Translations under genes and position numbers: made by a program | The notes under the pieces: model-generated | The model's input: the letters and a program-made list of their open reading frames with translations, nothing else | Told to the model about the DNA's origin: nothing | The model's database searches: none | In this document: in pieces, positions 7,101-15,039 of the stretch | Layout of the letters: each line of letters starts with the position of its first letter | Position numbering within the stretch: the stretch's first letter is position 1 | NCBI GenBank assembly: GCA_944322925.1 | Contig: CALUQM010000014.1 | Location: 1 to 46,383 of the forward strand | DNA from: an uncultured Bacteroidales bacterium | GTDB lineage: Bacteria > Bacteroidota > Bacteroidia > Bacteroidales > UBA932 | Length of the DNA: 46,383 bases | Direction: 5' to 3'

Positions 7101-7279
7101 ACAATTTTTCCGGAAAACTGCTTGAGAGCATGGGAGTGTCGAGATTCCAGCTGTATGTGAACGGCAACAATCTGGTGACATGGACAAAACTCGACAAGCG
7201 CATGGATCCGGAAACCAAGAATACTTCTATGTATCCTCTTGTAAGGAGATACAATATCGGTCTCAGATTAACGTTTTAA
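4190..7279 (+). CDS. SusC/RagA-type TonB-dependent outer-membrane transporter (SusC1)
   Basis: This is the large outer-membrane channel of a SusC/SusD glycan importer. The conservative frame from a TTG at 4190 gives 1029 residues; the frame is open back to 4076 and encodes a signal peptide there, so 4190 is not the biological start. Residues 1-65 are the carboxypeptidase-D-like regulatory domain (SVKGTVLDSLTREPVSGAF, FLGYRTR). VIVGYGSQKK (83-92) marks the TonB-box region. Residues about 95-215 are the plug (IMIRGKG, LVLVDGIERDM, KDASATAVYGVKGANGVILI). The remainder is the 22-strand barrel, ending NIGLRLTF with the typical terminal phenylalanine. SusD1 follows 11 bases downstream. Expression probably depends on the G-tract at 4102-4111. 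Substrate is unknown but linked to the GH59-like enzyme of the same operon. Confidence 0.93.
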   Translation: MSVKGTVLDSLTREPVSGAFIVDRETRTGVMTDYDGNFMISAENGSELEISFLGYRTRHIYARSSNLGVIFLAEDREQLDATVIVGYGSQKKSSSVASITQTDGETLLQAATGVTNITEALQGMLPGVITINQNSMPGDDTSTEIMIRGKGTWQSTAPLVLVDGIERDMSNLDMNEIDKITVLKDASATAVYGVKGANGVILITTKQGLNAKPKISFLANFGMKQITANLEWADPITTMEMYNEAARNDGLWDNVIAESVLEAWRQNIDNAGPYNQYFPLVDMWDEITKPLGFSQNYNVNVQGGTQVMTYFASLGYTRDGDIFETKKQENFDPRFYYERYNWRSNFNFNITRTTKLAIKLSGSLGTQNAPGFKISGDNLGISEFYTKIYTAPTFEFPLRFEDGSIGDSVDGKGNLKEAINASGQRTSKLLDSFTDISFDQDLGFLTKGLTFSAKLAYTLKVRTQTQIYYEGAKGAGIEKTPFIRYYRKYDLSNPIYNEDGSVDYPLLSQTRFPDDDTQIPVVLGDYDALRTTQQKLYYEVALNYARSFGQHNVTALALMNRNNNEISRNASKIDFPRHEESWVGRVTYNWAERYLMEINAAYNGSEKFAPGKRFGLFPSFSAGWRLSEEPWIRKFTSGWLDEFKIRYSYGIVGSDAGANRFNYIQLYESGKGMIFGSTSKTQATDMYWAGSAADPNATWERAVKQNLGFELALWSRFELNLDLFHESRSGILMDYKTIPLWTGVLNPVGNIGKTKNRGFELEIIWNDRIGKEFRYWLKGNITMNQNRIVFRDDPQFRADYMKDEGKPIGWISSHLVGGYYGSLDEIYNSPQPSLGVLPEHLVPGDISYIDFNADGVIDQMDKAPIQYVSYPMNTAGLTLGFIYRGFSFSAMFYGVFNQVKSLDVTLWDFTSGLLKAQQDVTGRWTPENAASGSVVKPSLHVNYTQHNQATSSEFVWRNANYLRLKNAEVSYNFSGKLLESMGVSRFQLYVNGNNLVTWTKLDKRMDPETKNTSMYPLVRRYNIGLRLTF

Positions 7280-7290
7280 GCGAGAAGGTT

Positions 7291-9201
7291 ATGGCAAGGA
7301 AAATAAAATCAATATTGATGATAGTCCCTATTCTGCTTCTTGCAGGATGCGAAGACTATCTGGATATCTCTCCCGATATGGGTATTGAAAAAGAGGAGGT
7401 TTTCGGCGACTATTATTCTGTCAGAGGATATCTCGATGTCTGCTACCGCTCACTGATGGACATACATTCGTATAACAATCAGAGAAACTACCAGCCTGTA
7501 CAGGCCCTTGCGGACGAGGCGATTTTCGGCTACAAGCAGTCAGCAATCAGGAACAAGCTCAATCCGGGTGTATGGCTGAATGCCAACACCATAGCCGAGG
7601 TCGGCTGGGCAACTGACGGAGTCACTACGATTCAGGGACTGATAGTTCCCAATTCTTTTTTCTGCATAAGGATTGCAAATGAAGTCCTTGATGCTGTCAA
7701 GGATATGAAGAATCTTACCGAAACCCAGAGAAACGAACTGGAAGGACAGGCATATTTCATGCGCGCCTGGTATTATTTCAACATAATTATCAGATGGGGC
7801 GGAATGCCGATACTTGACAGGGTCTACTCTCCCGACGAGGATCTCGACTTTACGAGGCTGACCTACCATGAATCTTCTGAATGGCTTATAAGCGATCTTG
7901 ACAAGGCGATAGAAAGACTCCCTGACTACTGGTCTCCAGGTGATGTTGGCCGCGCTACAAAAGTGTCGGCGATGGCGCTTAAATCAATGGCGGCACTTTA
8001 TGACGCCAGTCCTACAATGTGTCCCGAACTGGGTTATCAGTATGACAAGGAAAGATGCAGGAAGGCAGCGGAATATGCTCATGACGTTTTAGAATATATA
8101 GGGGCTCATCCAGACCTTCCGTACAGGCTTATAGATGTTGACTTTACTGACAACAGTGACGATGCTCCGGACAGATATTCGGCGATATTCTATACCAAGA
8201 CGAACATGTATTCGGACGAAGCCCTGTGGTACAGGAACAATGCCGGAGAAAGGAACAACAACACTTCCTTGAAAAGTCTGTACATGAATGCAAAAATGAG
8301 CAACGGCTCGACTTTTCAGGCAGCGATGTATCTGGAACCGACACAGAACATGGTTGACATGTATGAAGTCATCAGGGACGGGGAAGCCTACGACATCAAG
8401 GATCCTGAATCCGGTTTCGATATGAATTACAGTTTCAAGGATGCGGAAGGAAACGACAACAGGGATCCGAGGCTTTATCTGAATGTCCTGTATCCGGGAG
8501 GCAAATCATACGGAAAAGACAAGCAGGGCAATCCTGTCTATCTGGAATTCTGGAAAGCAAATCCGGGAGTAATAGATGTCGGCAGAGATTATCTTGACAG
8601 AACCGATGCTGCTGCAGTAAAGGACAGCCAGCCAACAGGTTATGTGTGCATAAAATTTCTTTGGCCGGAAGGTCTGATATGTCAGGTGAATGCCGCAGTC
8701 AATAAATACAATCTGAATACTACGTATATCAGGGTAGCTCAGATTTATCTCGACTATGCCGAGGCAATGAACGAGGCATACGGACCCGATTCGGATCCTG
8801 AAAACTACGGGATGACGGCAATCGAAGCTGTCAATGCAGTAAGGAACAGGGTAGGAATGCTTAATGTCAACGAGAAGTACACGCAGAATGCTGATGACTT
8901 CAGGGAAAGAATCAGGAATGAAAGAGCAGTGGAACTCATGTTCGAAAATCACAGATGGTGGGATCTGAGACGCTGGCATATTGCCCATGAGGTACTGAAA
9001 GAACCTATCCGAGGACTGGAGGCTACCGTGTTGAGTACTAACGGTGAAGCGGGAGGCGATTCACGGAAATATACGTTCAGATACGAAAGTGTCGACCTTA
9101 CAACCGAAACCAGAGTCTTCGAACAGAGGCATTACTGGTATCCTATCCCGCTTGAGTATGAGGAATCTTTCTCGAATTTCAAGCAGAATCCAGGATGGTA
9201 A
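7291..9201 (+). CDS. SusD/RagB-type surface glycan-binding lipoprotein (SusD1)
   Basis: This 636-residue lipoprotein is the substrate-binding lid that pairs with SusC1. The start at 7291 is chosen because it gives a lipoprotein signal peptide: MARKIKSILMIVPILLLAGC, with C20 in the lipobox LAGC followed by EDYLDI, typical of SusD proteins. The RagB/SusD fold is visible in the TPR-like N-terminal part (GQAYFMRAWYYFNIIIRWGG, DLDKAIERLP) and in the C-terminal signature FRERIRNERAVELMFENHRWWDLRRW. The protein ends in the usual FKQNPGW. It lies 11 bases after SusC1 and is surely cotranscribed. At over 630 residues it is somewhat longer than many SusD proteins. Confidence 0.95.
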   Translation: MARKIKSILMIVPILLLAGCEDYLDISPDMGIEKEEVFGDYYSVRGYLDVCYRSLMDIHSYNNQRNYQPVQALADEAIFGYKQSAIRNKLNPGVWLNANTIAEVGWATDGVTTIQGLIVPNSFFCIRIANEVLDAVKDMKNLTETQRNELEGQAYFMRAWYYFNIIIRWGGMPILDRVYSPDEDLDFTRLTYHESSEWLISDLDKAIERLPDYWSPGDVGRATKVSAMALKSMAALYDASPTMCPELGYQYDKERCRKAAEYAHDVLEYIGAHPDLPYRLIDVDFTDNSDDAPDRYSAIFYTKTNMYSDEALWYRNNAGERNNNTSLKSLYMNAKMSNGSTFQAAMYLEPTQNMVDMYEVIRDGEAYDIKDPESGFDMNYSFKDAEGNDNRDPRLYLNVLYPGGKSYGKDKQGNPVYLEFWKANPGVIDVGRDYLDRTDAAAVKDSQPTGYVCIKFLWPEGLICQVNAAVNKYNLNTTYIRVAQIYLDYAEAMNEAYGPDSDPENYGMTAIEAVNAVRNRVGMLNVNEKYTQNADDFRERIRNERAVELMFENHRWWDLRRWHIAHEVLKEPIRGLEATVLSTNGEAGGDSRKYTFRYESVDLTTETRVFEQRHYWYPIPLEYEESFSNFKQNPGW

Positions 9202-9227
9202 ATTGACGGAATATCCAAAAATAGAAA

Positions 9228-12200
9228 ATGATGAATAGAATTACATACATATTGCTAATCATCCTGTGCGCCGGATTATTTTCTCCTGACATGAATGCGC
9301 AGAGAAAGAGAAAAAGTGCGGAGGTGAATATCCGTTCCGTAGTTTTGGACAGCCATGGAAAGCCTTTGCAGGGGGTTTTGGTTACAGGCAATGAAGGCAA
9401 GTACAGGACATATACTGCAGTTGACGGTACTTTCAATATCAGGATCCAGGACAATACGGCCTTGTTGTTCGAGAAGACAGGATACAATACAGTCGTACTT
9501 GACGTAAAAGACAGAAAATTCGACAGGACAGTAATTATGGGACAGGCCCCTCTCTATTCCGGGGAAGATGACGCTTTCAAGTTGCCTCAGGGAGTACAGG
9601 TTACCAGGCGTTCGTTCAACGGTCCTGTATCTTCAGTCAACGGAGAAGATCTGGCTTCATATCCGGATCTGGTTATAAACAACGGGCTTTCGGGCAGACT
9701 GGCCGGACTTACGACAGTGCAAACTGCGGGAGAATTCGGCAGGAATCTTCCTGAATTCTACATAAGGGGGATGTCTACTTTAGGAAACAGTCAGGCAGTA
9801 GTTATCGTGGACGGAATCGAACGTTCCATGCTGGGGCTACTGCCGGAGGAGATAGAATCAGTCTCCGTATTGAAAGATGCTACCGCTAAAATACTTTACG
9901 GATCACGTGCGGCAAACGGAGTCATAATGATAACTACCAAAAGAGGTGAAGCATATAAACGTTCGATAGAAGTTTCGGCGGAATACGGAGTGTCCATGCC
10001 TCTTTTCTTGCCAGAATATCTGAATGCCGGAGATTATGCTACATTGTATAACGAGGCCAGGGTCAACGACGGATTTTCCCCGTATTATTCCCAGTTGGAT
10101 ATTGACGGATATTATGCAAGTCAGGGTATGAACGACCTTAGATATCCGGATCTGGATTATCATGATTATTTCCTGAAGTCTGCAGGGCAGTACAGGAAGG
10201 TTACTGCAAGATTCCTCGGGGGAAACGAAGGCGCAATGTATTCGGTTGTGGCGGGATATACAGGCGGTACGGGTCTGGAATCCGCAGGCAGGACTTCCGC
10301 AACCGACAGGCTCAGTATAAGAGGCAATCTCGATGTCAGGATTACCGATGCCTTGAGCGCAAGTCTCGATGTCGCAGCACGTGTGGAACTGGACAATGGA
10401 AATGATATGACGGGCTCCGATTTCTTTACCGCACTTTCTTCTTACCGTCCGAACGAATTTCCGATATTTCTGCATGGAAAGGAGATAGATACAGACATGT
10501 ACGGTACGGAAGTTTTCGGCGGAAGCCTCGTCCATCCTGAAAACCTTTACATGAAAATGACGCGCGGCGGGTACAGAAGCGAAAGGTATTTTACCGGGCA
10601 GACGAATCTCGGATTCGATCTTGATGCCGACAAATTCATTGAAGGCCTGAAGGCCAAAGTATATGTAACCCTTGACAATTATGCTTTTCTGCGTAAGGGC
10701 CAGAGTCTTTCGTCTCTGACATACGCCCCGCTGTGGTACGTTGATGCCGACGGCAGAGAGATACTGGATCTTATGGTACTGAATGAAAGGGCATATCAGG
10801 GTGATGTCGACATAAAGGAAAAGGAAAACCGGTTCAATCTGGGATATTACGGCGGACTGTCTTATCAGCGGGCATTTGGAAGGCACGATATTGATGCAGG
10901 CTTGTCATACATGTATTTCCGGAACGGAAAGAGCGGAGATGAACAGGACATCAAGAATTCGAATCTTGTATTGAGAGTCGCATACGACTACGACGGCAGG
11001 TATTATGCTGATATAACCGGTGCGATGATGGGTTCAGGACGCTTTGCCAAAGGTCATCGACAGATGTTCTCTCCGGCAGCAGGCATCGGATGGGTGATCT
11101 CGGAAGAAAACTGGTTCAACAGAACTTTTATCGATTATTTCAAGTTGAGGGCTACATTCGGAATACTCGGCTATGATGCCACGACCCCGTTCTATCTTTA
11201 TGAACAGAGATGGAGCAACAGGGGTGATATCGGTTTCGGAAATCCGAACGACGAAGCCAATATCGGGACAGTCGGTGCAGGATATGCCGCCAATCCTGAT
11301 TTGAAATGGGAGAAATCGCGTGAATTCAATGTCGGAGCCGATCTTCTTATGGCCGACGGACGCCTGAGTTTCAGTGCGGATTATTTCAATTATTACAGAT
11401 ACGACATAATTCAGCAGGTCCTTTCAGGATGGCAGACAACGGCAGGTCATCTTATCCCGTATGAAAACTGGGGTGCCGTATCCAGCCATGGATTCGAGGC
11501 TGCGGTTGTGTGGAAGGAAAACCGACAGGATTTGAACTATTCCATAGGAGTGCAGGCATCATGGTCAAAGTCAACAATCTGCCGTACTGACGAAATCCCG
11601 TATTACGGCAGAGACAGCTACAGATCAGTCACAGGGGCCCCGGCTGATTATATTCTCGGATACAGAAGTCTCGGGCTGTTCGGAGCCGATTTCGCAAGAT
11701 CTGAATATCCGATCCAGACATTGGGTTCCTATGGGCCGGGAGATATCAGATATGCCGATCTGAACAATGACGGAATAATCGACGATCTGGATCGTACCGT
11801 GATAGGCAATAGTCTGCCTAGGGCGGTTCTCAGCCTCGACATTTCCCTGCAGTATAAAGGTTTCGGCCTTTATATCCTCGGTACGGCCCATGCCGGAGTC
11901 GACCGTATTCTCGGCAATTCATATTATTGGAACTGTTCGACTGGCAAATATTCGTCCCTCGCATCAGACCGCTGGCACAAGGATAACAATCCGGGCGGAA
12001 CATATCCGCGTCTGACAACGACAGCAGGTACAAATAATTTTACCGATTCGGATTTCTGGCTTGCCGATGCAGGTTTTTTCAGATTGAAGAATGTCGAGTT
12101 GAGCTATACCATAACGTCACGGAACCCGAATGCTGTGCTGAACAACCTCAAGATTTATCTGAGAGGCGCCAATCTGCTCACCATATCGGCTGTTAGTGAT

Positions 12201-12284
12201 TCCGATCCCGAAGATATTGATGCCGGAGTTACGGCATATCCTTTTTTCCGTACTCTGACAGGCGGTCTCAAATTAACCTTCTAA
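9228..12284 (+). CDS. SusC/RagA-type TonB-dependent outer-membrane transporter (SusC2)
   Basis: This is the second glycan importer of the locus, 1018 residues. A normal signal peptide (MMNRITYILLIILCAGLFSPDMNAQ) precedes a carboxypeptidase-D-like domain (NIRSVVLDSHGKPLQGVLVTG, with GYNTVVLDV). The plug includes FYIRGMSTLGNSQAVVIVDG and VLKDATAKILYGSRAANGVIMI. The barrel ends GGLKLTF. Unlike SusC1 it has an unambiguous ATG; the second ATG at 9231 is equally possible. It follows SusD1 by 26 bases, with no separate promoter visible. It is only distantly similar to SusC1 in the plug and barrel, so the two pairs probably take different oligosaccharides rather than being a recent duplication. Confidence 0.95.
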   Translation: MMNRITYILLIILCAGLFSPDMNAQRKRKSAEVNIRSVVLDSHGKPLQGVLVTGNEGKYRTYTAVDGTFNIRIQDNTALLFEKTGYNTVVLDVKDRKFDRTVIMGQAPLYSGEDDAFKLPQGVQVTRRSFNGPVSSVNGEDLASYPDLVINNGLSGRLAGLTTVQTAGEFGRNLPEFYIRGMSTLGNSQAVVIVDGIERSMLGLLPEEIESVSVLKDATAKILYGSRAANGVIMITTKRGEAYKRSIEVSAEYGVSMPLFLPEYLNAGDYATLYNEARVNDGFSPYYSQLDIDGYYASQGMNDLRYPDLDYHDYFLKSAGQYRKVTARFLGGNEGAMYSVVAGYTGGTGLESAGRTSATDRLSIRGNLDVRITDALSASLDVAARVELDNGNDMTGSDFFTALSSYRPNEFPIFLHGKEIDTDMYGTEVFGGSLVHPENLYMKMTRGGYRSERYFTGQTNLGFDLDADKFIEGLKAKVYVTLDNYAFLRKGQSLSSLTYAPLWYVDADGREILDLMVLNERAYQGDVDIKEKENRFNLGYYGGLSYQRAFGRHDIDAGLSYMYFRNGKSGDEQDIKNSNLVLRVAYDYDGRYYADITGAMMGSGRFAKGHRQMFSPAAGIGWVISEENWFNRTFIDYFKLRATFGILGYDATTPFYLYEQRWSNRGDIGFGNPNDEANIGTVGAGYAANPDLKWEKSREFNVGADLLMADGRLSFSADYFNYYRYDIIQQVLSGWQTTAGHLIPYENWGAVSSHGFEAAVVWKENRQDLNYSIGVQASWSKSTICRTDEIPYYGRDSYRSVTGAPADYILGYRSLGLFGADFARSEYPIQTLGSYGPGDIRYADLNNDGIIDDLDRTVIGNSLPRAVLSLDISLQYKGFGLYILGTAHAGVDRILGNSYYWNCSTGKYSSLASDRWHKDNNPGGTYPRLTTTAGTNNFTDSDFWLADAGFFRLKNVELSYTITSRNPNAVLNNLKIYLRGANLLTISAVSDSDPEDIDAGVTAYPFFRTLTGGLKLTF

Positions 12285-12296
12285 AGAGATTTAAAC

Positions 12297-14027
12297 ATGG
12301 CAGGATATATCAGATCATTGATTTTTATTGCCGCTCTTGCAATTGTTGCAGGGTGCGAGGATATGCTTGAGCCTAAAGCCGACAGCACGTATTCTTCAGA
12401 GGATACATGGAGACTGTCGGAAAAGGCGAGAGGAGTCCTGTATAATGCTTATGCTGCTATCACCAATAAAGTGGACATGTATGATGACAATTTTCTTGAC
12501 TGTGCTACTTCAGATGCCGTGACCAATGATTTCGAATCGGATGTTTATGCTCTTGCATACGGTTCCGTTACATCTGCATCCAATCCTCTGGATATCTGGA
12601 ATACGGCTTATGCACAGTTCAAGAATATCCACCTCTTTTTGGAGAACGGCCTTAATGATAATGTCAGATACAGTGTGGTAAGTGATGATGTGGACCTCAA
12701 GTACAAACGCAAGTACAAAGGGGAAGCGTTTTTCCTGCGGGCATGGTGGGGCTGGCAGTTGCTCAGACTGTACGGAGGCAAGACGTCATCAGGAGAGGTT
12801 CTGGGCTATCCCATTGTCCTGAACAGCAGTGATGGATATGACATGAAGGCAAGGGATACTTATGAAGATTGTGTGGAGAGGATAATAGAGGATCTGGACA
12901 GTGCTCTGGTTTACCTGCCGGAAAAATATACCGGCAATGATCCGATTACCGGGACATCGGGGCAGGGCAGGGCTTCGGGGAATGCGGCACTGGCACTGAA
13001 AGCTATTGTATACTTGTTTGCTGCGAGCGATGCGTACCAGCCTGACGGGATAACGGAAGGCGAACGCCGCTTTAAATGGATAAGAACTGTCTATGCGGCA
13101 GATGTTGCCATGTCGCATATAGGAAAAACGAAGCCATTGTCGTCAGCATCGTTCGGGGGTAACAGCAATAATGTGGATTCCGAGTTCCTTCTGGCAATGT
13201 CTACCGGCAATTCCTCTGATTTCGAAAGCCGCAATTATGTGACTTCATATTACGGCAGGGCCATAACGAATCCGTCACAGAATCTTGCAGATGCCTTTCC
13301 GATGGCAAACGGATATCCGATAACCGACAGCAGATCGGGCTACGACGGGAACAATCCGTATGAAGGCAGAGACCCGAGATTCTATCTGAATTTCTATTAC
13401 AACGGGGCCGCATTCCAAAGTCGTACCATTGACATATTTGAAGGTGGCATTGATTCCATAACCAGTGATGAACGGAATACCAGGACAGGATACTATCTCC
13501 GCAAGTGGATTGTCGAAACGTGCAATCTTACACCGGGAAATGCCGTGTCGGCTCACAGGTACAATCCTCTGATCAGAAAGACTGAGGTTTATATGGCCTT
13601 TGCCGAAGCTGCAAATCAGATATGGGGACCGTACGGTACGGATCCGAAGTATGTCCCGTCAGGCAGGACCGCATACAGTGTCATGCAGGAGTTGCGGGAA
13701 GGTGCAGGAATCACGGGTCATGAATACATGACGGAAGTGGCAGATGCCGGCAAGGAAGCATTCGATGCTTTTATAATGAATGAACGCAGGATCGAATTTT
13801 CATTTGAGAACCGCAGGTGGTTCGATCTGAGACGAAACATGATGCTGGACGAAATGTCGGAACCTGTAAGGGGGGTCGATGTTACAAAAACTGATGATGG
13901 CGGTTTCCGATATGAGGAGAAAATCGTTGAGGATAGGCATTTCGAAGATCCGAAATATGTATATTCCCCGATTCCATACGGAGAAATAGCCAAGAATCCT
14001 CTTCTGGAGCAGAATGTCGGATGGTAA
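12297..14027 (+). CDS. SusD/RagB-type surface glycan-binding lipoprotein (SusD2)
   Basis: This 576-residue partner of SusC2 starts 12 bases after it. The signal peptide MAGYIRSLIFIAALAIVAGC ends in a lipobox with C20, followed by EDMLEPK. SusD hallmarks include EAFFLRAWWGWQLLRLYGG in the N-terminal helical region, FAASDAYQP, and the C-terminal motif DAFIMNERRIEFSFENRRWFDLRR. It ends LLEQNVGW, as SusD proteins do. It would sit on the cell surface and close over the SusC2 channel. It is intact, and its length is normal for the family. Confidence 0.95.
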   Translation: MAGYIRSLIFIAALAIVAGCEDMLEPKADSTYSSEDTWRLSEKARGVLYNAYAAITNKVDMYDDNFLDCATSDAVTNDFESDVYALAYGSVTSASNPLDIWNTAYAQFKNIHLFLENGLNDNVRYSVVSDDVDLKYKRKYKGEAFFLRAWWGWQLLRLYGGKTSSGEVLGYPIVLNSSDGYDMKARDTYEDCVERIIEDLDSALVYLPEKYTGNDPITGTSGQGRASGNAALALKAIVYLFAASDAYQPDGITEGERRFKWIRTVYAADVAMSHIGKTKPLSSASFGGNSNNVDSEFLLAMSTGNSSDFESRNYVTSYYGRAITNPSQNLADAFPMANGYPITDSRSGYDGNNPYEGRDPRFYLNFYYNGAAFQSRTIDIFEGGIDSITSDERNTRTGYYLRKWIVETCNLTPGNAVSAHRYNPLIRKTEVYMAFAEAANQIWGPYGTDPKYVPSGRTAYSVMQELREGAGITGHEYMTEVADAGKEAFDAFIMNERRIEFSFENRRWFDLRRNMMLDEMSEPVRGVDVTKTDDGGFRYEEKIVEDRHFEDPKYVYSPIPYGEIAKNPLLEQNVGW

Positions 14028-14048
14028 AATGATTCAATATATACTGAA

Positions 14049-15023
14049 ATGAAGAAAATAATATCACATAAGGTAATGATTATTCCCGTTATGATCCTGT
14101 CTTCGTGTTCAGGATGGGAAGACTATACTACTGATTTTGACTATACGGCAGTCTATTTCGCATATCAGAACCAGTTGCGCACTATTGTTGCGCAGGAGCC
14201 GATGTCTTTTGAATTCGGAGTCTATATGGCCGGCAGGAGGGAGAACAAGTCGGAGGAATGGGTTACATACAGTATCGACCCGTCATTGCTCGAGAACGAA
14301 GAATATGTCGGCGACAGAGAATTCAAACTGCTTCCGTCCGACTGGTATACCCTTTCGAGTCCGGATATTTTCAGAATACCGGAAGGATCTTTCCTGGGTA
14401 CGTCAGTACTGACTCTGGATATCGGAAAATTCACCTCCGATCCCGATACCAGGGATATTGCCTATGCTCTTCCTGTAAGAATCCTCGATACTTCAGTCGA
14501 TTCTGTGCTTGTCGGCAGTTATTCCGATGAGGGAAGTGTCATTGTAGCTCCGAAGGATTATGCCATAATTGCGGTAAAATATATCAATCCATATCACGGG
14601 ACATATTATCTGCAAGGCTCAAGGTATATCAGGAATGCAGCCGGGGAGTGGGAAGAAGATGAAGTATATACCAGCAAAGATCTGAGTGCCGGAAGAACTG
14701 CCGATATCGAGACCCTGTCATTGACTGAGTCATCATTTCCATATGCAGGAGGAGTGGAGGCCGACAGCAAAAACAATGTAGGACTTGAATTGACTGTAGG
14801 AGAAGATAACTTGCTGACAGTCGAGAAAGCTGCCGGAGCTTCTGACATGATTGATTTCAGGAATGCTTCCGGAACGTACGATCCGCAGACGAGAACATTC
14901 ACTCTCGTGTATGAATACTGTATAGAAAGAGATCCGGAAGATGGAATACCTGTCTTGGCCGAATACAGAGTTGAGGAGAAACTCATCTGGAGAAATACCG
15001 ATATCCATTTTGAACAATGGTAA
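14049..15023 (+). CDS. DUF1735-like surface lipoprotein, probable glycan-binding protein
   Basis: This 324-residue lipoprotein has the signal peptide MKKIISHKVMIIPVMILSSC (lipobox C20). The N-terminal half looks like the DUF1735/BT_3987-like domain that follows SusD in many loci: YTAVYFAYQNQLRTIV, an ILDIG-like strand TLDIGKFTSD, then YALPVRILDTSVDSVLVGS. The C-terminal half starts YAIIAVKYINPYHGTYYLQGS and runs as a beta-rich domain (LTESSFPYAGG through YRVEEKLIW). Proteins in this position usually bind the target polysaccharide at the surface. It is cotranscribed with SusD2, 21 bases upstream. No catalytic motif is seen. Confidence 0.8.
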   Translation: MKKIISHKVMIIPVMILSSCSGWEDYTTDFDYTAVYFAYQNQLRTIVAQEPMSFEFGVYMAGRRENKSEEWVTYSIDPSLLENEEYVGDREFKLLPSDWYTLSSPDIFRIPEGSFLGTSVLTLDIGKFTSDPDTRDIAYALPVRILDTSVDSVLVGSYSDEGSVIVAPKDYAIIAVKYINPYHGTYYLQGSRYIRNAAGEWEEDEVYTSKDLSAGRTADIETLSLTESSFPYAGGVEADSKNNVGLELTVGEDNLLTVEKAAGASDMIDFRNASGTYDPQTRTFTLVYEYCIERDPEDGIPVLAEYRVEEKLIWRNTDIHFEQW

Positions 15024-15039
15024 CCAAATTCGATTGTCA

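Noticed and set aside
9903-10886. A 327-codon open frame on the minus strand inside SusC2
   Set aside because: Antisense to a conserved receptor plug and barrel; no ribosome binding site or motif.
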